This document shows, piece by piece, positions 27,039-36,276 of a DNA stretch of 64,000 bases (positions are counted from its first letter, which is position 1; each line of letters begins with the position of its first letter). This DNA is from Sedimentibacter saalensis (GTDB taxonomy: Bacteria > Bacillota > Clostridia > Tissierellales > Sedimentibacteraceae), in assembly GCF_007830175.1 (NCBI RefSeq), contig NZ_VLKH01000001.1, positions 496,001 to 560,000 on the forward strand, given 5' to 3'. The notes beneath the pieces were generated by a model, which was not told the DNA's origin, searched no databases, and saw nothing but the letters and a program-made list of their open reading frames with translations. The position numbers and the translations under genes are program-made.

Positions 27039-27758
27039 ATGAAAGATTATGTTGAATCGTTTCTGGAGCTTTTGTACCCCGAAAAAAACACATGTTTCTT
27101 TTGTGAAACTCATGATGAAGCAATATGTGACAGGTATATCTGCAAAGACTGCGAAAGAACAATGAAAAAGATTGTTCCTCCCATATGCATAAAGTGTTCA
27201 AAGCCCATTGACCTGAATTCTCATGAAGAACTTTGTTCTGACTGCAGAAAACATGATCACAGCTTTGAAATGTCAAGGTCTGTCTTTTTCTATGAGGGCA
27301 CTGTGAAAAAGGGAATATATTTGTTTAAATATTACAACAAGCCATATTTCTACAGGTTTTTCGGAAAGTGCCTCGTTGATTTCATGGAGGATACAAGCTA
27401 TGGTAGATTTAATCTTGTTGTTCCTGTCCCCCTTCACCGCTCGAAACTGAGGAAAAGAGGATACAACCAATCGGAACTTCTGGCCAGGTACATTTCAAAT
27501 AAAACAGACATGCCTTATGGGGATGTATTAAAAAGAATAAAGAAAACGCCTAAGCAAAGTCAGGTGACAAAAGAAGACAGAAGAAAAAACCTTATTAATG
27601 CATTTGATGTCAAAAAAAGCATGGCTGGACTGCTCACAGGAAAGAATGTACTTTTAGTTGATGATGTGTTCACAACAGGCTCCACAGCAGATGAATGCTC
27701 CAAGACTCTCATAAAAAACGGCGCATCCAAAGTATATGTAATCACAATAGCAAGATAA
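27039..27758 (+). CDS. comF: ComF-family amidophosphoribosyltransferase-like protein
   Basis: A 239-residue protein. The N-terminal zinc-ribbon-like part has CxxC pairs (CFFC, CKDC, CIKC, CSDC at about residues 19-70). The C-terminal half is a phosphoribosyltransferase fold with the PRPP motif VLLVDDVFTTGST (about 205-217) and RKRGYNQSELLA. ComF proteins are needed for DNA uptake during transformation, although the catalytic role is unclear. Placement after recD2 is consistent with a DNA-uptake or repair role. Its terminator has been split by element B. Confidence 0.9.
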   Translation: MKDYVESFLELLYPEKNTCFFCETHDEAICDRYICKDCERTMKKIVPPICIKCSKPIDLNSHEELCSDCRKHDHSFEMSRSVFFYEGTVKKGIYLFKYYNKPYFYRFFGKCLVDFMEDTSYGRFNLVVPVPLHRSKLRKRGYNQSELLARYISNKTDMPYGDVLKRIKKTPKQSQVTKEDRRKNLINAFDVKKSMAGLLTGKNVLLVDDVFTTGSTADECSKTLIKNGASKVYVITIAR

Positions 27759-27762
27759 TAAA

Positions 27763-28050
27763 AAATCAGGCGCAAGCCTGATTGGTCCATGACAAATTTA
27801 TATTTGGATGTTGTCATTCTGAGAGCTTGCTCGAAGAATCTCATGTTTTCAACAAAGATGAGATCCCGCAGTTTCGCACACAAATTTATTAATTCGCTAA
27901 CGCTCACATAAATTTGGTGCTCATTGCGAATAACCTACCGCTATTTTTCAGAAAAACACCTGAAAAATAGGGTTAGGGCAACTTTCACTATCGTTCAGGA
28001 TGACAGCGTCAAAGTTTGTCAATATTCTAAATCAGGCGCAAGCCTGATTT
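27763..28050. repeat. Terminator-nested MITE-like element, locus B (core type 1), itself interrupted
   Basis: AATCAGGCGCAAGCCTGATT occurs at 27764-27783 (after an A tract) and again at 28030-28049 (before TTTTACATTT). Between them lie 246 bp: an End II-like start (GGTCCATGACAAA), the type 1 core, and End I (GTTTGTCAATATTCT). The core is split between GAGATCC (ends 27866) and TTCACT (from 27984) by 117 bp of unrelated sequence, which includes a perfect CTATTTTTCAG/CTGAAAAATAG hairpin (about 27941-27970). The element fills the whole space between the convergent comF and cyclo-ligase genes. Confidence 0.85.
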
Positions 28051-28076
28051 TACATTTAATTCTTAATTCTTCATTC

Positions 28077-28649
28077 TTAATTTTTATACATGTTCTTTTC
28101 TGTAATTATCATATCCATCTTAATATCGTGCTCTTCCGATGGAACTTCGTCAAGCACCTGAAAATCATATGCTACTGCAACTGCCTTTGCACCATCTTTC
28201 AAGCTGCACAATATGCGGTCATAATATCCCTTTCCAAAACCAATGCGGTTTAAATTCTTGTCAAAAACAACTCCAGGTACAACAACAAGGTCAAACTCCT
28301 CCGGCTTCACCGGCAGAATTTTATCTTTTGCAGGCTCATAATAACCAAACTTGCTTTTAACCAGATCTTCCTCTACGCTTTTAAGCTCTGATGGAATAAT
28401 GGCTGTATTAACAGTGTCCGTGTAAGGAATCACTACTCTCTTTTTTTCCTGAAGCATTTTCTTAATGAGAGTCATTGTTTCCACTTCATTATTAAAAGCC
28501 ATGTATACAAACACTACCCGGGCTTTTTCGTATATGTCCAATGCAGTTAACTTTTCTATTATCACAGCGCTTTTTTCTGAAGAATCATCCTTTTCCATGT
28601 TGTTTCTGATGTTAAGCATTTTCTTTCTCAAATCGCTTTTATTTTCCAT
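28077..28649 (-). CDS. 5-formyltetrahydrofolate cyclo-ligase
   Basis: A 190-residue enzyme of one-carbon metabolism that uses ATP to convert 5-formyl-THF to 5,10-methenyl-THF. The C-terminal signature VVVPGVVFDKNLNRIGFG followed by GKGYYDRIL is intact; the N-terminal DLRKKMLNIRNNM basic segment is standard. Length normal. TAGGAGAG ribosome site; the upstream M50 protease gene ends 7 bases before its start, so they are co-transcribed. Confidence 0.92.
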   Translation of the reverse strand: MENKSDLRKKMLNIRNNMEKDDSSEKSAVIIEKLTALDIYEKARVVFVYMAFNNEVETMTLIKKMLQEKKRVVIPYTDTVNTAIIPSELKSVEEDLVKSKFGYYEPAKDKILPVKPEEFDLVVVPGVVFDKNLNRIGFGKGYYDRILCSLKDGAKAVAVAYDFQVLDEVPSEEHDIKMDMIITEKNMYKN

Positions 28650-28656
28650 GGCTCTC

Positions 28657-29274
28657 CTAAAAAATCAATGTTATCAGCATATTGTAGACAAAATTTATTC
28701 CAGGGCTTATGATGAGGCTCACACCGTTGAATACAATCAAAAGAAGCATTGCAAATCTCAGGTGATCGTAATATTTGTAGTAGAAGTTCCACACCTTTGC
28801 TCCCCCAATGCTCCCCAAAATATGGTGGCCGTCAAGAGGCGGTATTGGAATCAGGTTAAACATCATGAGAACAAGATTTATGATAACAGTGTTCTGCAAA
28901 ACTTCCCAGATTATTTGTCCAAGCTGGTTGTAAGGCAGGTAATTGTCTGCAAGTTTAAGAAAAAACACAAACAGTGCTGCTGTCAACAGGTTTGCCAGAG
29001 GTCCTGCTATGGACACAATGGCGTCATCTCTTCTGGGATTCTTAAAATTTCTTGAATTGATCATAACAGGCTTGGCCCATCCAAATCCAAAAAGCAAGAG
29101 GCATAAAAAACCCATGGGGTCAATGTGATGTATTGGATTTAATGTGAGTCTCCCTTGAATTCGCGGGGTATCATCCCCCATTTTTACGGCGGCATAGCCA
29201 TGAGAAAATTCATGAATTGAAATTCCAAGCAAAATCCCAGGCAATACCAATAATTTATTTATTAAATAGTTCAT
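28657..29274 (-). CDS. Site-2-protease-like M50 zinc metalloprotease (YwhC/FtsH-independent type)
   Basis: A 205-residue intramembrane protease. The zinc motif HEFSH is at 21-25 in the first membrane helix, and the third ligand lies in NLIPIPPLDGHHIL (about 135-148). About five membrane segments and no PDZ domain, typical of the short YwhC-like bacterial members. Substrate unknown. First gene of a pair with the cyclo-ligase. Confidence 0.92.
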   Translation of the reverse strand: MNYLINKLLVLPGILLGISIHEFSHGYAAVKMGDDTPRIQGRLTLNPIHHIDPMGFLCLLLFGFGWAKPVMINSRNFKNPRRDDAIVSIAGPLANLLTAALFVFFLKLADNYLPYNQLGQIIWEVLQNTVIINLVLMMFNLIPIPPLDGHHILGSIGGAKVWNFYYKYYDHLRFAMLLLIVFNGVSLIISPGINFVYNMLITLIF

Positions 29275-29326
29275 AGTTCCTCCTTGTATTATAATAATAC
29301 AAGATTTAACTTAAATATATCTGAAA

Positions 29327-30661
29327 TTAATCAACATAATCAGTCGGATCTTGATTTTTATAAACAATGGCTGTTTCCAGCCTTCTTCCCTTTATTTCAG
29401 TAATTTTGATTTTAAGTCCGTACTCATCCATCTCCATTGTGCTTCCGTCTTCCGGAATGATTCCCAGAACTCCGAAAACAAGACCTCCAAATGTGTCAAA
29501 GTCCTCATCAGGCAACGGGATGCCCAGCTGTTTTGATACATCGTCAAGATAAGCAGAACCCTTTATTTTCCACGTGTCTTCATCAATTTTTTCTATTGTT
29601 GGTTCTTCCGGTGTGAGGTAATCATCGTCGAAGCTTCCCACTATTTGTTCAATCAAATCGTCCATTGTGATGACACCGCTCATTCCGCCGTATTCATCAA
29701 ACACAACTGCAAAATGATTCCTTGTTTTTTTCATGTTTTGAAACATTACATCTGTTCTGACTGTTTCAGGAACATAATATGCAGGCTTCACAGCTTTGTC
29801 CAATACGTTTTGTCTTGATTTGTCCTTGAGTCTGAAATAATCCTTCACATTCAAAACACCAATTACATTGTCAGCGCTTCCGTCGCACAGAGGATATCTT
29901 GAGTGTCTGCTTTCAGTAATTTTCTGCTCCCATTCTTCATCGGTTTCATCAAGCCACAAAATGTTCACTTCAGTCCTGTGAGTCATTACTTCTTCAGCGG
30001 TCTTGTTATCAAATTCAAAAATATTCTGTATCATTTCCTTTTCGCTGACATTGATGGAACCCTTTTCACTTCCCACATCAACCATCATTCTTATGTCTTC
30101 TTCTGTAACTTCTTCATCTTCCGAGTTGGGGTCAATTCCAATGAGTCTCAATATGCCGTTTGTGGATGCAGTCAAAAGCCATACAAGCGGTTTAAATACC
30201 TTTGATATGAAATAGAGCATTCCGGACATAAAAAGTGCCATTTTTTCAGCATTTTTCATGGCGACTCTCTTTGGAACAAGCTCTCCGAACACTAGAGTAA
30301 AATATGACAATATCAGTGTTATAACAATGACAGAAATAGTATTCAATGTTGAAGCAGGAATGTTAAGACCTGTTTCTATGAGAAAATCCGTGAGTTTGCT
30401 GGCAAAATTGTCCGCAGCAAAAGCACTTCCGAAAAATCCGGCAAGAGTTATTCCAACCTGGATTATTGATAGAAATTGCGACGGCTGCAGCGTAAGCCTG
30501 CTGAGTTTTATGGCGCGTTTGTCCCCTTCTGCTGCCATTTTTGCCATTCTGTTATCATTCATTGAAATGACGGCAATTTCTGCAGAAGCAAACACCGCGT
30601 TGACAGAAATAAGTATTACCTGTAAAATAAGTGGACCCAATATGGAGCCTTCTTCTAACAA
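29327..30661 (-). CDS. CNNM/CorC family transporter-associated protein (hemolysin C type)
   Basis: A 444-residue protein with an N-terminal CNNM membrane domain (about 1-190, starting ILGPLILQVILISVNAVFASAEIAVIS), two CBS domains (about 205-325, VMTHRTEVNILW, VVFDEYGGMSGVITMDDLI) and a C-terminal CorC/HlyC accessory domain (about 345-430, KIKGSAYLDDVSKQLG). The family is linked to magnesium or cobalt efflux. Translation starts at TTG, with AGGAGG 8 bases upstream. Confidence 0.9.
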   Translation of the reverse strand: MLEEGSILGPLILQVILISVNAVFASAEIAVISMNDNRMAKMAAEGDKRAIKLSRLTLQPSQFLSIIQVGITLAGFFGSAFAADNFASKLTDFLIETGLNIPASTLNTISVIVITLILSYFTLVFGELVPKRVAMKNAEKMALFMSGMLYFISKVFKPLVWLLTASTNGILRLIGIDPNSEDEEVTEEDIRMMVDVGSEKGSINVSEKEMIQNIFEFDNKTAEEVMTHRTEVNILWLDETDEEWEQKITESRHSRYPLCDGSADNVIGVLNVKDYFRLKDKSRQNVLDKAVKPAYYVPETVRTDVMFQNMKKTRNHFAVVFDEYGGMSGVITMDDLIEQIVGSFDDDYLTPEEPTIEKIDEDTWKIKGSAYLDDVSKQLGIPLPDEDFDTFGGLVFGVLGIIPEDGSTMEMDEYGLKIKITEIKGRRLETAIVYKNQDPTDYVD

Positions 30662-30829
30662 AGTAAAAACCTCCTAAGTTTAACTAAATATTAAAAAAAT
30701 AATAACATATATATTATAACCAGTCAATATTCATTTATAATAGCCCTATTTTTCAATTTTATTAAATAAAAGTTGATATATACTGTTTAATATTGTAAAA
30801 TTATAGTATCTGATTACATGGAGGCAAAC

Positions 30830-31408
30830 ATGTTTTTTGAAGCTTTGATTTTAGGAACAGTAATAGGATTAATAAGAAGAGGAAAAATATCACGACTGGC
30901 ATACGTTCATTTCTCCGGACGGCCGCTCATTTTTATTTCTGCTGTCTTGTATCTTGGAATAATTATTATGAATCTTGGTCTTTATGACTACAGCTCATTT
31001 CTTTATTCGGGATTTCTGCTTGCTTCATTTGTTTTAACACTTATATTCTTAATATTGAACATAAGCATGAAGTTCATGTTCATTCCACTTGGGGGATTGT
31101 TCTTAAACCTTCTGGTATTCCTGGTAAACGGCCTTAAATTTCCCCTTGAGGCAGAAGCTGCTTCAAGAATTTACGGTGCTGAAATTTATGACTTGTTAAA
31201 CAACGGAAAAATTTTATTTTTCGTCTCCGCAGAAAATGCACGTTTGAGCTTTCTCGGCAATGTCATTCCTGTAGGCAGCTTGTTTGTAGCAAGCATAGGT
31301 GACATAATAGCCGCCATAGGAGTAACACTGGTTGTGCAGGCTATAGTATCTGACAAGTTCATTCAAAACAGAAGCAGGATCACATTTTCAAAAAATATAT
31401 TTCGTTAA
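30830..31408 (+). CDS. DUF5317 family membrane protein
   Basis: A 192-residue protein with about five membrane segments. The start FFEALILGTVIGLIRRGKISRLA and the end DIIAAIGVTLVVQAIVSDK match the DUF5317 family of uncharacterised clostridial membrane proteins. I use the ATG at 30830 because GGAGG lies 5 bases ahead; an in-frame ATG at 30818 would place the ribosome site inside the gene. Single-gene unit, function unknown. Confidence 0.75.
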   Translation: MFFEALILGTVIGLIRRGKISRLAYVHFSGRPLIFISAVLYLGIIIMNLGLYDYSSFLYSGFLLASFVLTLIFLILNISMKFMFIPLGGLFLNLLVFLVNGLKFPLEAEAASRIYGAEIYDLLNNGKILFFVSAENARLSFLGNVIPVGSLFVASIGDIIAAIGVTLVVQAIVSDKFIQNRSRITFSKNIFR

Positions 31409-31420
31409 TAAAATAAAAAC

Positions 31421-31450
31421 AATGCGCCGGTCCGGCGCATTTATTTTTAT
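31421..31450. terminator. Bidirectional terminator between DUF5317 and stomatin genes
   Basis: AATGCGCCGG-T-CCGGCGCATT flanked by A- and T-rich tracts, located between two convergent genes. Confidence 0.88.
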
Positions 31451-32370
31451 TTTTCTTTCATTGTTTCAGAAAGTGCCGTTGCAAGTCCTGCAAGTCCCTG
31501 CAGTTCAGACGGTATGATAATTTTTGTTGCCTGGCCGTTTGCAGCCTTTTCAAATGCTTCAAAGCTCTTCAATGTAAGTACTTCCTTGTTCGGCATTGCT
31601 TCTCTTATCATTACAATACCATCTGCAGTTGCCTTCTGGATGCTTAATATTGCTTCAGCCTCTCCTTCTGCTTCTCTTATAGAAGCTTCCTTCTTAGCTT
31701 CAGCTCTTAATATTGCAGCTTGTTTTTCTGCTTCAGCTTCAAGAATGAGAGATTCCTTTTTACCTTGTGAAACAAGTATTGCAGCATTTTTCTGACCTTC
31801 TGCAATAAGAATAGACTCTCTTTTTTCTCTTTCGGCCTTCATTTGTTTTTCCATTGCATTTTGAATTTCTTTAGGCGGTATGATGTTTTTAACTTCAACA
31901 CGATTTATTTTAATACCCCATGGGTCAGTTGCTTCATCAAGTACAATTCTCATTTTAGTGTTTATTATTTCTCTTGAAGTAAGTGTCTGGTCAAGCTCCA
32001 GGTCACCTATGATGTTTCTCAGCGTTGTGGCAGAAAGATTTTCAATTGCTGCCATTGGTCTGTCAACGCCGTATGCGTAAAACTTAGGATCTGTTATCTG
32101 AAAAAATATAACTGTGTCTATCTGCATTGTTACATTATCCTTTGTGATAACCGGCTGAGGCGGAAAATCCACTACCTGTTCTTTCAGAAGAACCTTCTTT
32201 GCTATCTTGTCTACGAGCGGAAGTTTCACATGAATTCCAACTCCCCATGTTGCCTGATATGCCCCAAGACGTTCAATAACATATGCATTTGCCTGTGGAA
32301 CAACTCTTATGTTTGTTGCCACCAGCACAATCAAAACGAACAATAAAAATATAAAACCTATATAACCCAT
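31447..32370 (-). CDS. SPFH/Band 7 (stomatin/QmcA-like) membrane scaffold protein
   Basis: A 307-residue protein: an N-terminal membrane anchor (1-22), an SPFH domain (about 23-190, VVPQANAYVIERLGAY and VDFPPQPVITKDNVTMQID), and a long charged coiled coil (about 180-250, many Ala/Glu/Lys). These proteins form ring-like scaffolds in the membrane. It is co-transcribed with an NfeD-like gene 9 bases upstream, the standard stomatin-NfeD partnership. Confidence 0.92.
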   Translation of the reverse strand: MGYIGFIFLLFVLIVLVATNIRVVPQANAYVIERLGAYQATWGVGIHVKLPLVDKIAKKVLLKEQVVDFPPQPVITKDNVTMQIDTVIFFQITDPKFYAYGVDRPMAAIENLSATTLRNIIGDLELDQTLTSREIINTKMRIVLDEATDPWGIKINRVEVKNIIPPKEIQNAMEKQMKAEREKRESILIAEGQKNAAILVSQGKKESLILEAEAEKQAAILRAEAKKEASIREAEGEAEAILSIQKATADGIVMIREAMPNKEVLTLKSFEAFEKAANGQATKIIIPSELQGLAGLATALSETMKEK

Positions 32371-32379
32371 AATTCCCTC

Positions 32380-32811
32380 CTATTTTCTTTCAACTATGAG
32401 CTTTACGCCCACAATTTTCTTTATAACAACCATTTCACCTTCTGCTATTACTTCATCGTTCAATGAACGAGCAGACCACACCTGACCTCCGACCTTCACT
32501 GTACCCTCATTGTTTATGTTGTTGATTTCAGTTACGACCTTAACATATTCTCCAATAAGGCTTTCAGCATTGGTCCTTGTTTTTCCCACCTTAAGCTTTT
32601 CAACAAAAAATGGCCTTGTAAGAAACAAACATAATATAGATACCAGAAGGAACACAACTATCTGTATTTCTATGCCTGCCCCGGCAAAATATACAACCCA
32701 CGCAGCCACCCCTCCAATGGCAAACCAGATTGTGGTGAGACCCATTGTAAAAGCTTCAATTGCCAAACACGCAGCTATTATCAGAAGCCACGCCCAACTA
32801 ATATATTCCAT
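32380..32811 (-). CDS. NfeD-like membrane protein with OB-fold domain
   Basis: A 143-residue short NfeD. Three to four membrane segments (about 5-75) precede a C-terminal OB-like beta-barrel (about 85-140, LIGEYVKVVTEINNINNEG, GEMVVIKKIVGVKLIVE). No serine-protease domain, so it is the short class. Such proteins work with the adjacent stomatin in membrane quality control, by family inference. Confidence 0.9.
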   Translation of the reverse strand: MEYISWAWLLIIAACLAIEAFTMGLTTIWFAIGGVAAWVVYFAGAGIEIQIVVFLLVSILCLFLTRPFFVEKLKVGKTRTNAESLIGEYVKVVTEINNINNEGTVKVGGQVWSARSLNDEVIAEGEMVVIKKIVGVKLIVERK

Positions 32812-32875
32812 AACATTCCTCCTCTGCCTATATTATATACCACATTTCAATGAAGGTAAACATTTTTAACCGTTA

Positions 32876-34444
32876 TTAATCAATTATACCGCTCAATGTC
32901 TGATAAGGATTTACATAAGAGTTATAAATACTCACTGCATAATGAAGGTGCGGCCCTGTAGAAAATCCTGTTGTGCCTACAGTTCCAATGACATCTCCTT
33001 TTTTAACCTCTTGACCCTTTAACACATCTATGGTGTCCAAATGGTAGTATGAAGTGAAAAGACCCATGCCGTGATCTATTACAACAGTGTTTCCGGGAGA
33101 CAAAAGACCTTCCATTGCAAATGTTACAATACCGTTGTTTGGGGCAGAAACTTCTGTTCCCTTGGGTGCTGCAATATCTAGGCCTGAGTGCCTTGAAGAT
33201 GACTTTTCATTATTTACATATCGTATTTCAGCGAAATCTGTTGTGAGTTCTCCTTCAACAGGCATTGCAAATGTGCCTTCCCATAGCTTTTTGTCTGATG
33301 ACACAGTCCTTGCCGGCTTAACCAGTTCAGCAAATTCAAGGATGGCAGCACTGTCGTTGTTTGACTGGTTAAGATTTTCATCCACAGTAAGATACTGAGT
33401 TTTGAAGGACTTTTCTTTTACAATCAATGTTTTTTCGATTTCATATTCTACAGCTTTGTCCTTCATTACTTTAGCCGAGAGCTTGTATTCTCCTGCAGCT
33501 GTATTTAAGTCAATGGGACTTATGTACACATTTTTATCTTTATAAAGATAATTTTTAATATCAACCTTTACAGCATCTGTCTGAATTGAAACTGTCTCAT
33601 CTGCATTTAAGTTATTAACCTGGACTATCAAAATATTGCCCGGGTAATTTTCTCTGGTGACTATGGAAACATCCACATTCTTGTCAACAGTGGCAGTGAA
33701 GCTTGATGTGCTGCTGCCGTAAAAATCTGAATTCTGCTTCATGAACCACTGTGCCTGGCACTCTATGTAATACTCTCCGTCTGATGCTGCCTTTTGCAGA
33801 ACTTCTTCAACTGATGAACCTGCAGCCACAAGATTTCCCTCAGAGAAAAGCCTTATTACCTGGCTGTCTGGATTTGTCTCATATTTAAATTCAATGAGGT
33901 CAGCATCATGAATTAAAAGTTTCCCTCCATTGATTTGTGAAGTCTTAAGGATCCCTTGTTTCTTCACAAAACGGCCTTCTATGTTTTTATATGTCCAGTC
34001 GTACTTAATGTCCGGAGTAACATTTTCGCCGTTTAGTACAACGTGTGAGTCATAAATTGTATTGTCAACATATATATATGAAAATATTTCATTCAAAAAA
34101 AGCAGATGTGCTTCCTTATCCCTGATTTTATACAATTCATCATTCTTAGTTACATATGCAGCCTGATTTTTCATGTCAAAATACAATGTGTGCACATCTT
34201 TGTCAGAGCCTGAAATAAGGTTGATTTCAAAAGGAAAATAACCAGTTGTATCCTTTTCGGTTTTTTCTGCTTTATTCAGGGCATCCATGATGGATTTTGC
34301 ATCCACGCTGTCTTTTTCAATCAAAGTGCTCTCATTTGTAACAGTGTTCACAGCTTCTATCCGGTCTATGTTTGAAAGGGATAGCTTACAGCTTGCTGCA
34401 AACAAAGCGGAAAACAGAAGCAAAATTAAAATTATTTTTTTCAT
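32876..34444 (-). CDS. M23-family peptidoglycan-metallopeptidase lipoprotein
   Basis: A 522-residue surface lipoprotein. The signal peptide ends at lipobox FAASC (Cys19). The N-terminal roughly 400 residues are beta-rich and unassigned. A C-terminal LytM/M23 domain (about 415-515) has the zinc motifs HSGLD and GPHLHYAV and TSYYHLD, so the site looks complete and D,L-endopeptidase activity is likely. The ATG at 34444 has a perfect AAAGGAGG site; the longer upstream frame is not needed. Confidence 0.9.
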   Translation of the reverse strand: MKKIILILLLFSALFAASCKLSLSNIDRIEAVNTVTNESTLIEKDSVDAKSIMDALNKAEKTEKDTTGYFPFEINLISGSDKDVHTLYFDMKNQAAYVTKNDELYKIRDKEAHLLFLNEIFSYIYVDNTIYDSHVVLNGENVTPDIKYDWTYKNIEGRFVKKQGILKTSQINGGKLLIHDADLIEFKYETNPDSQVIRLFSEGNLVAAGSSVEEVLQKAASDGEYYIECQAQWFMKQNSDFYGSSTSSFTATVDKNVDVSIVTRENYPGNILIVQVNNLNADETVSIQTDAVKVDIKNYLYKDKNVYISPIDLNTAAGEYKLSAKVMKDKAVEYEIEKTLIVKEKSFKTQYLTVDENLNQSNNDSAAILEFAELVKPARTVSSDKKLWEGTFAMPVEGELTTDFAEIRYVNNEKSSSRHSGLDIAAPKGTEVSAPNNGIVTFAMEGLLSPGNTVVIDHGMGLFTSYYHLDTIDVLKGQEVKKGDVIGTVGTTGFSTGPHLHYAVSIYNSYVNPYQTLSGIID

Positions 34445-34527
34445 AATACCTCCTTTTCCGTTAGTTTTTGATATAAACAGTGTTTTATACATTATATTTT
34501 GTGAGCTGAATTTTATTCATTTGATTG

Positions 34528-35337
34528 TTATTTAAACAAATGCATGAGAGGAAACAGCCCCAACAATATTATTTCAATTTTCAATACCCTCATGTAAGCC
34601 TGATTGTCGCCAAAGTCGAAATACTCTCCTGTTATGGAATCAAGCACGTCTGTACGGCTTGAAAACGACGAGTATCTTTCATTCAACTCATAAAAATTGC
34701 TCATTTTTTCGAATATACGCCTGGATTCAATTGTATTGCCGAATTCAGAAGGTCTGTCGAGAATTCTGGCACTTTCAACTGTCATGTACTTAAATCTAAT
34801 GCACTTTGCAATTGTGGGAATAACTTTTTTCCTGTCTGTCCTCATCCTTCCCTTGTTAAGATGAATAATAAAATTGTCAGCTTCATCCAGCACTGTTGAC
34901 AGTTCAGATTCAATTTTGCTCAACTCCGTTGATTTTGCAAGTATACTTGCAACTATATCATCAATGATTTTGTTGTACTGGACTTTTTCTTCGTCATCCT
35001 CCCACAAAGCTGCATAACCGTCATCACCCACAATAATAGTATGGGTTTCATAAAAGCGCGTCAACAATTCCATGCGGGTATCTGTAAGTTTGTTGAGGTA
35101 CTCCATGAACACATGTGATTCGTTTATGTCAAAATTTAAAAATGTAATGCATCCGTATCTGTAAAGGTAAACTGCCTTATTTGGAGAAGCGTACTTAAGA
35201 ACTTTTTCAACTTCATTGCTGCCGATTTTTACGAATTCCCTCCATCCCGCATCCTGCTTTATGTTGAAATAAGTAGCCAGCTGCATTATGGGAAGCTTCT
35301 TGCCTGCTTTGAATGAATAAAAACTTAATGTCTTCAT
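34528..35337 (-). CDS. RMD1/DUF155 family protein, paralog 2
   Basis: A 269-residue protein of the RMD1/RMND1 (DUF155) family, better known from yeast and mitochondria. It shares with its upstream neighbour the AVYLYRYGCITFLNFD beta-strand, a long helical stretch (IDDIVASILAKSTELSKIESEL), ESARILDRPSEFG and EKMSNFYELNERY. A C-terminal hydrophobic segment (IEIILLGLFPLMHLF) suggests a membrane anchor. It is divergent from, but clearly homologous to, paralog 1. Function in bacteria unknown to me. Confidence 0.8.
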   Translation of the reverse strand: MKTLSFYSFKAGKKLPIMQLATYFNIKQDAGWREFVKIGSNEVEKVLKYASPNKAVYLYRYGCITFLNFDINESHVFMEYLNKLTDTRMELLTRFYETHTIIVGDDGYAALWEDDEEKVQYNKIIDDIVASILAKSTELSKIESELSTVLDEADNFIIHLNKGRMRTDRKKVIPTIAKCIRFKYMTVESARILDRPSEFGNTIESRRIFEKMSNFYELNERYSSFSSRTDVLDSITGEYFDFGDNQAYMRVLKIEIILLGLFPLMHLFK

Positions 35338-35344
35338 ATTTCAC

Positions 35345-36169
35345 CTACTTGAACAAATCAAGGACCATTAAAACAACTTCTATAACAATCAATATTACTA
35401 CAATCCACTCCATGAACAATCCCCTCATAGAATGGCTTATGGCTCCAAGACCATCCACAATGCTTTTCAATATTTCAGTCTTGCTCTTAATTACTTCATA
35501 GCGGTCATTCAGCTCAAAAAATTCAGACATTTTTTCATAAAAATGTGCGGCTTCGCTGTTTGTCCACGTAATATCAGGTTTATCAAGTATCATTATGTAT
35601 GCTATGGTGTTGTATTCATGTCGTACAATCCTGGATGTTGTCTTTGCAAGTTCCTTGTTTCCAATATTTAGTTTTCCCTTTTCCAGGTTATCTATTTTTC
35701 CTTCTATGTTATCAAGAATTTTTACAAGCTGATGCTCGATTCTTTCCAATGCCACAGATTTTGCAATTATAATTGAAATGAGTTCAGCATAAAATAGTTC
35801 CTTGTCCGGTATCTGAACATAGCTGTCAGTAAACTCCATTTCCTCGCCTTCTGTAAAGTGGAGGTTGTAATCATCCTTGAACGTATTGTAGTGCTCTATG
35901 TCAATTTCCGGTTTAATGCTCTTAAGGTATTTCATCAATATTTCAGTGTGCTTCTGATTTGAATTTACAAAAACAATGCTTCCAAATGAAAACACCAGCA
36001 CCTTCTCATCTTCACCGGGACTTTCACCTATTATTTTTCCAAGAACGGCATCCTGAAGTATCAAGGGCTCCTCCCATGTATACTTTTTCTTGATTCCGCA
36101 CTCCACAGCAATTTTGTTAAGATCGATTTCATTAGTTATGGCATAGGTTTTAAACTCTAAATTGTTCAT
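35345..36169 (-). CDS. RMD1/DUF155 family protein, paralog 1
   Basis: A 274-residue member of the same family. It has FSFGSIVFVNSN near residue 65, a long helical region (SVALERIEHQLVKILDNIEGKI), EYNTIAYIMILDKPDITW and YEKMSEFFELNDRYEVIKSKTEIL, and ends in a clear transmembrane helix (WIVVILIVIEVVLMVLDLF), the usual C-terminal anchor of this family. It is followed after 7 bases by paralog 2, so the pair is one transcription unit and probably arose by tandem duplication. Confidence 0.85.
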   Translation of the reverse strand: MNNLEFKTYAITNEIDLNKIAVECGIKKKYTWEEPLILQDAVLGKIIGESPGEDEKVLVFSFGSIVFVNSNQKHTEILMKYLKSIKPEIDIEHYNTFKDDYNLHFTEGEEMEFTDSYVQIPDKELFYAELISIIIAKSVALERIEHQLVKILDNIEGKIDNLEKGKLNIGNKELAKTTSRIVRHEYNTIAYIMILDKPDITWTNSEAAHFYEKMSEFFELNDRYEVIKSKTEILKSIVDGLGAISHSMRGLFMEWIVVILIVIEVVLMVLDLFK

Positions 36170-36276
36170 AATGCACCTCTTTCTATCGGTATCAATATTA
36201 TATATACCCCGATTTTTGTTAACTATAACATTACTTCCATATAATTCATTTTAATTCAATTTTGAAATATATGCAA

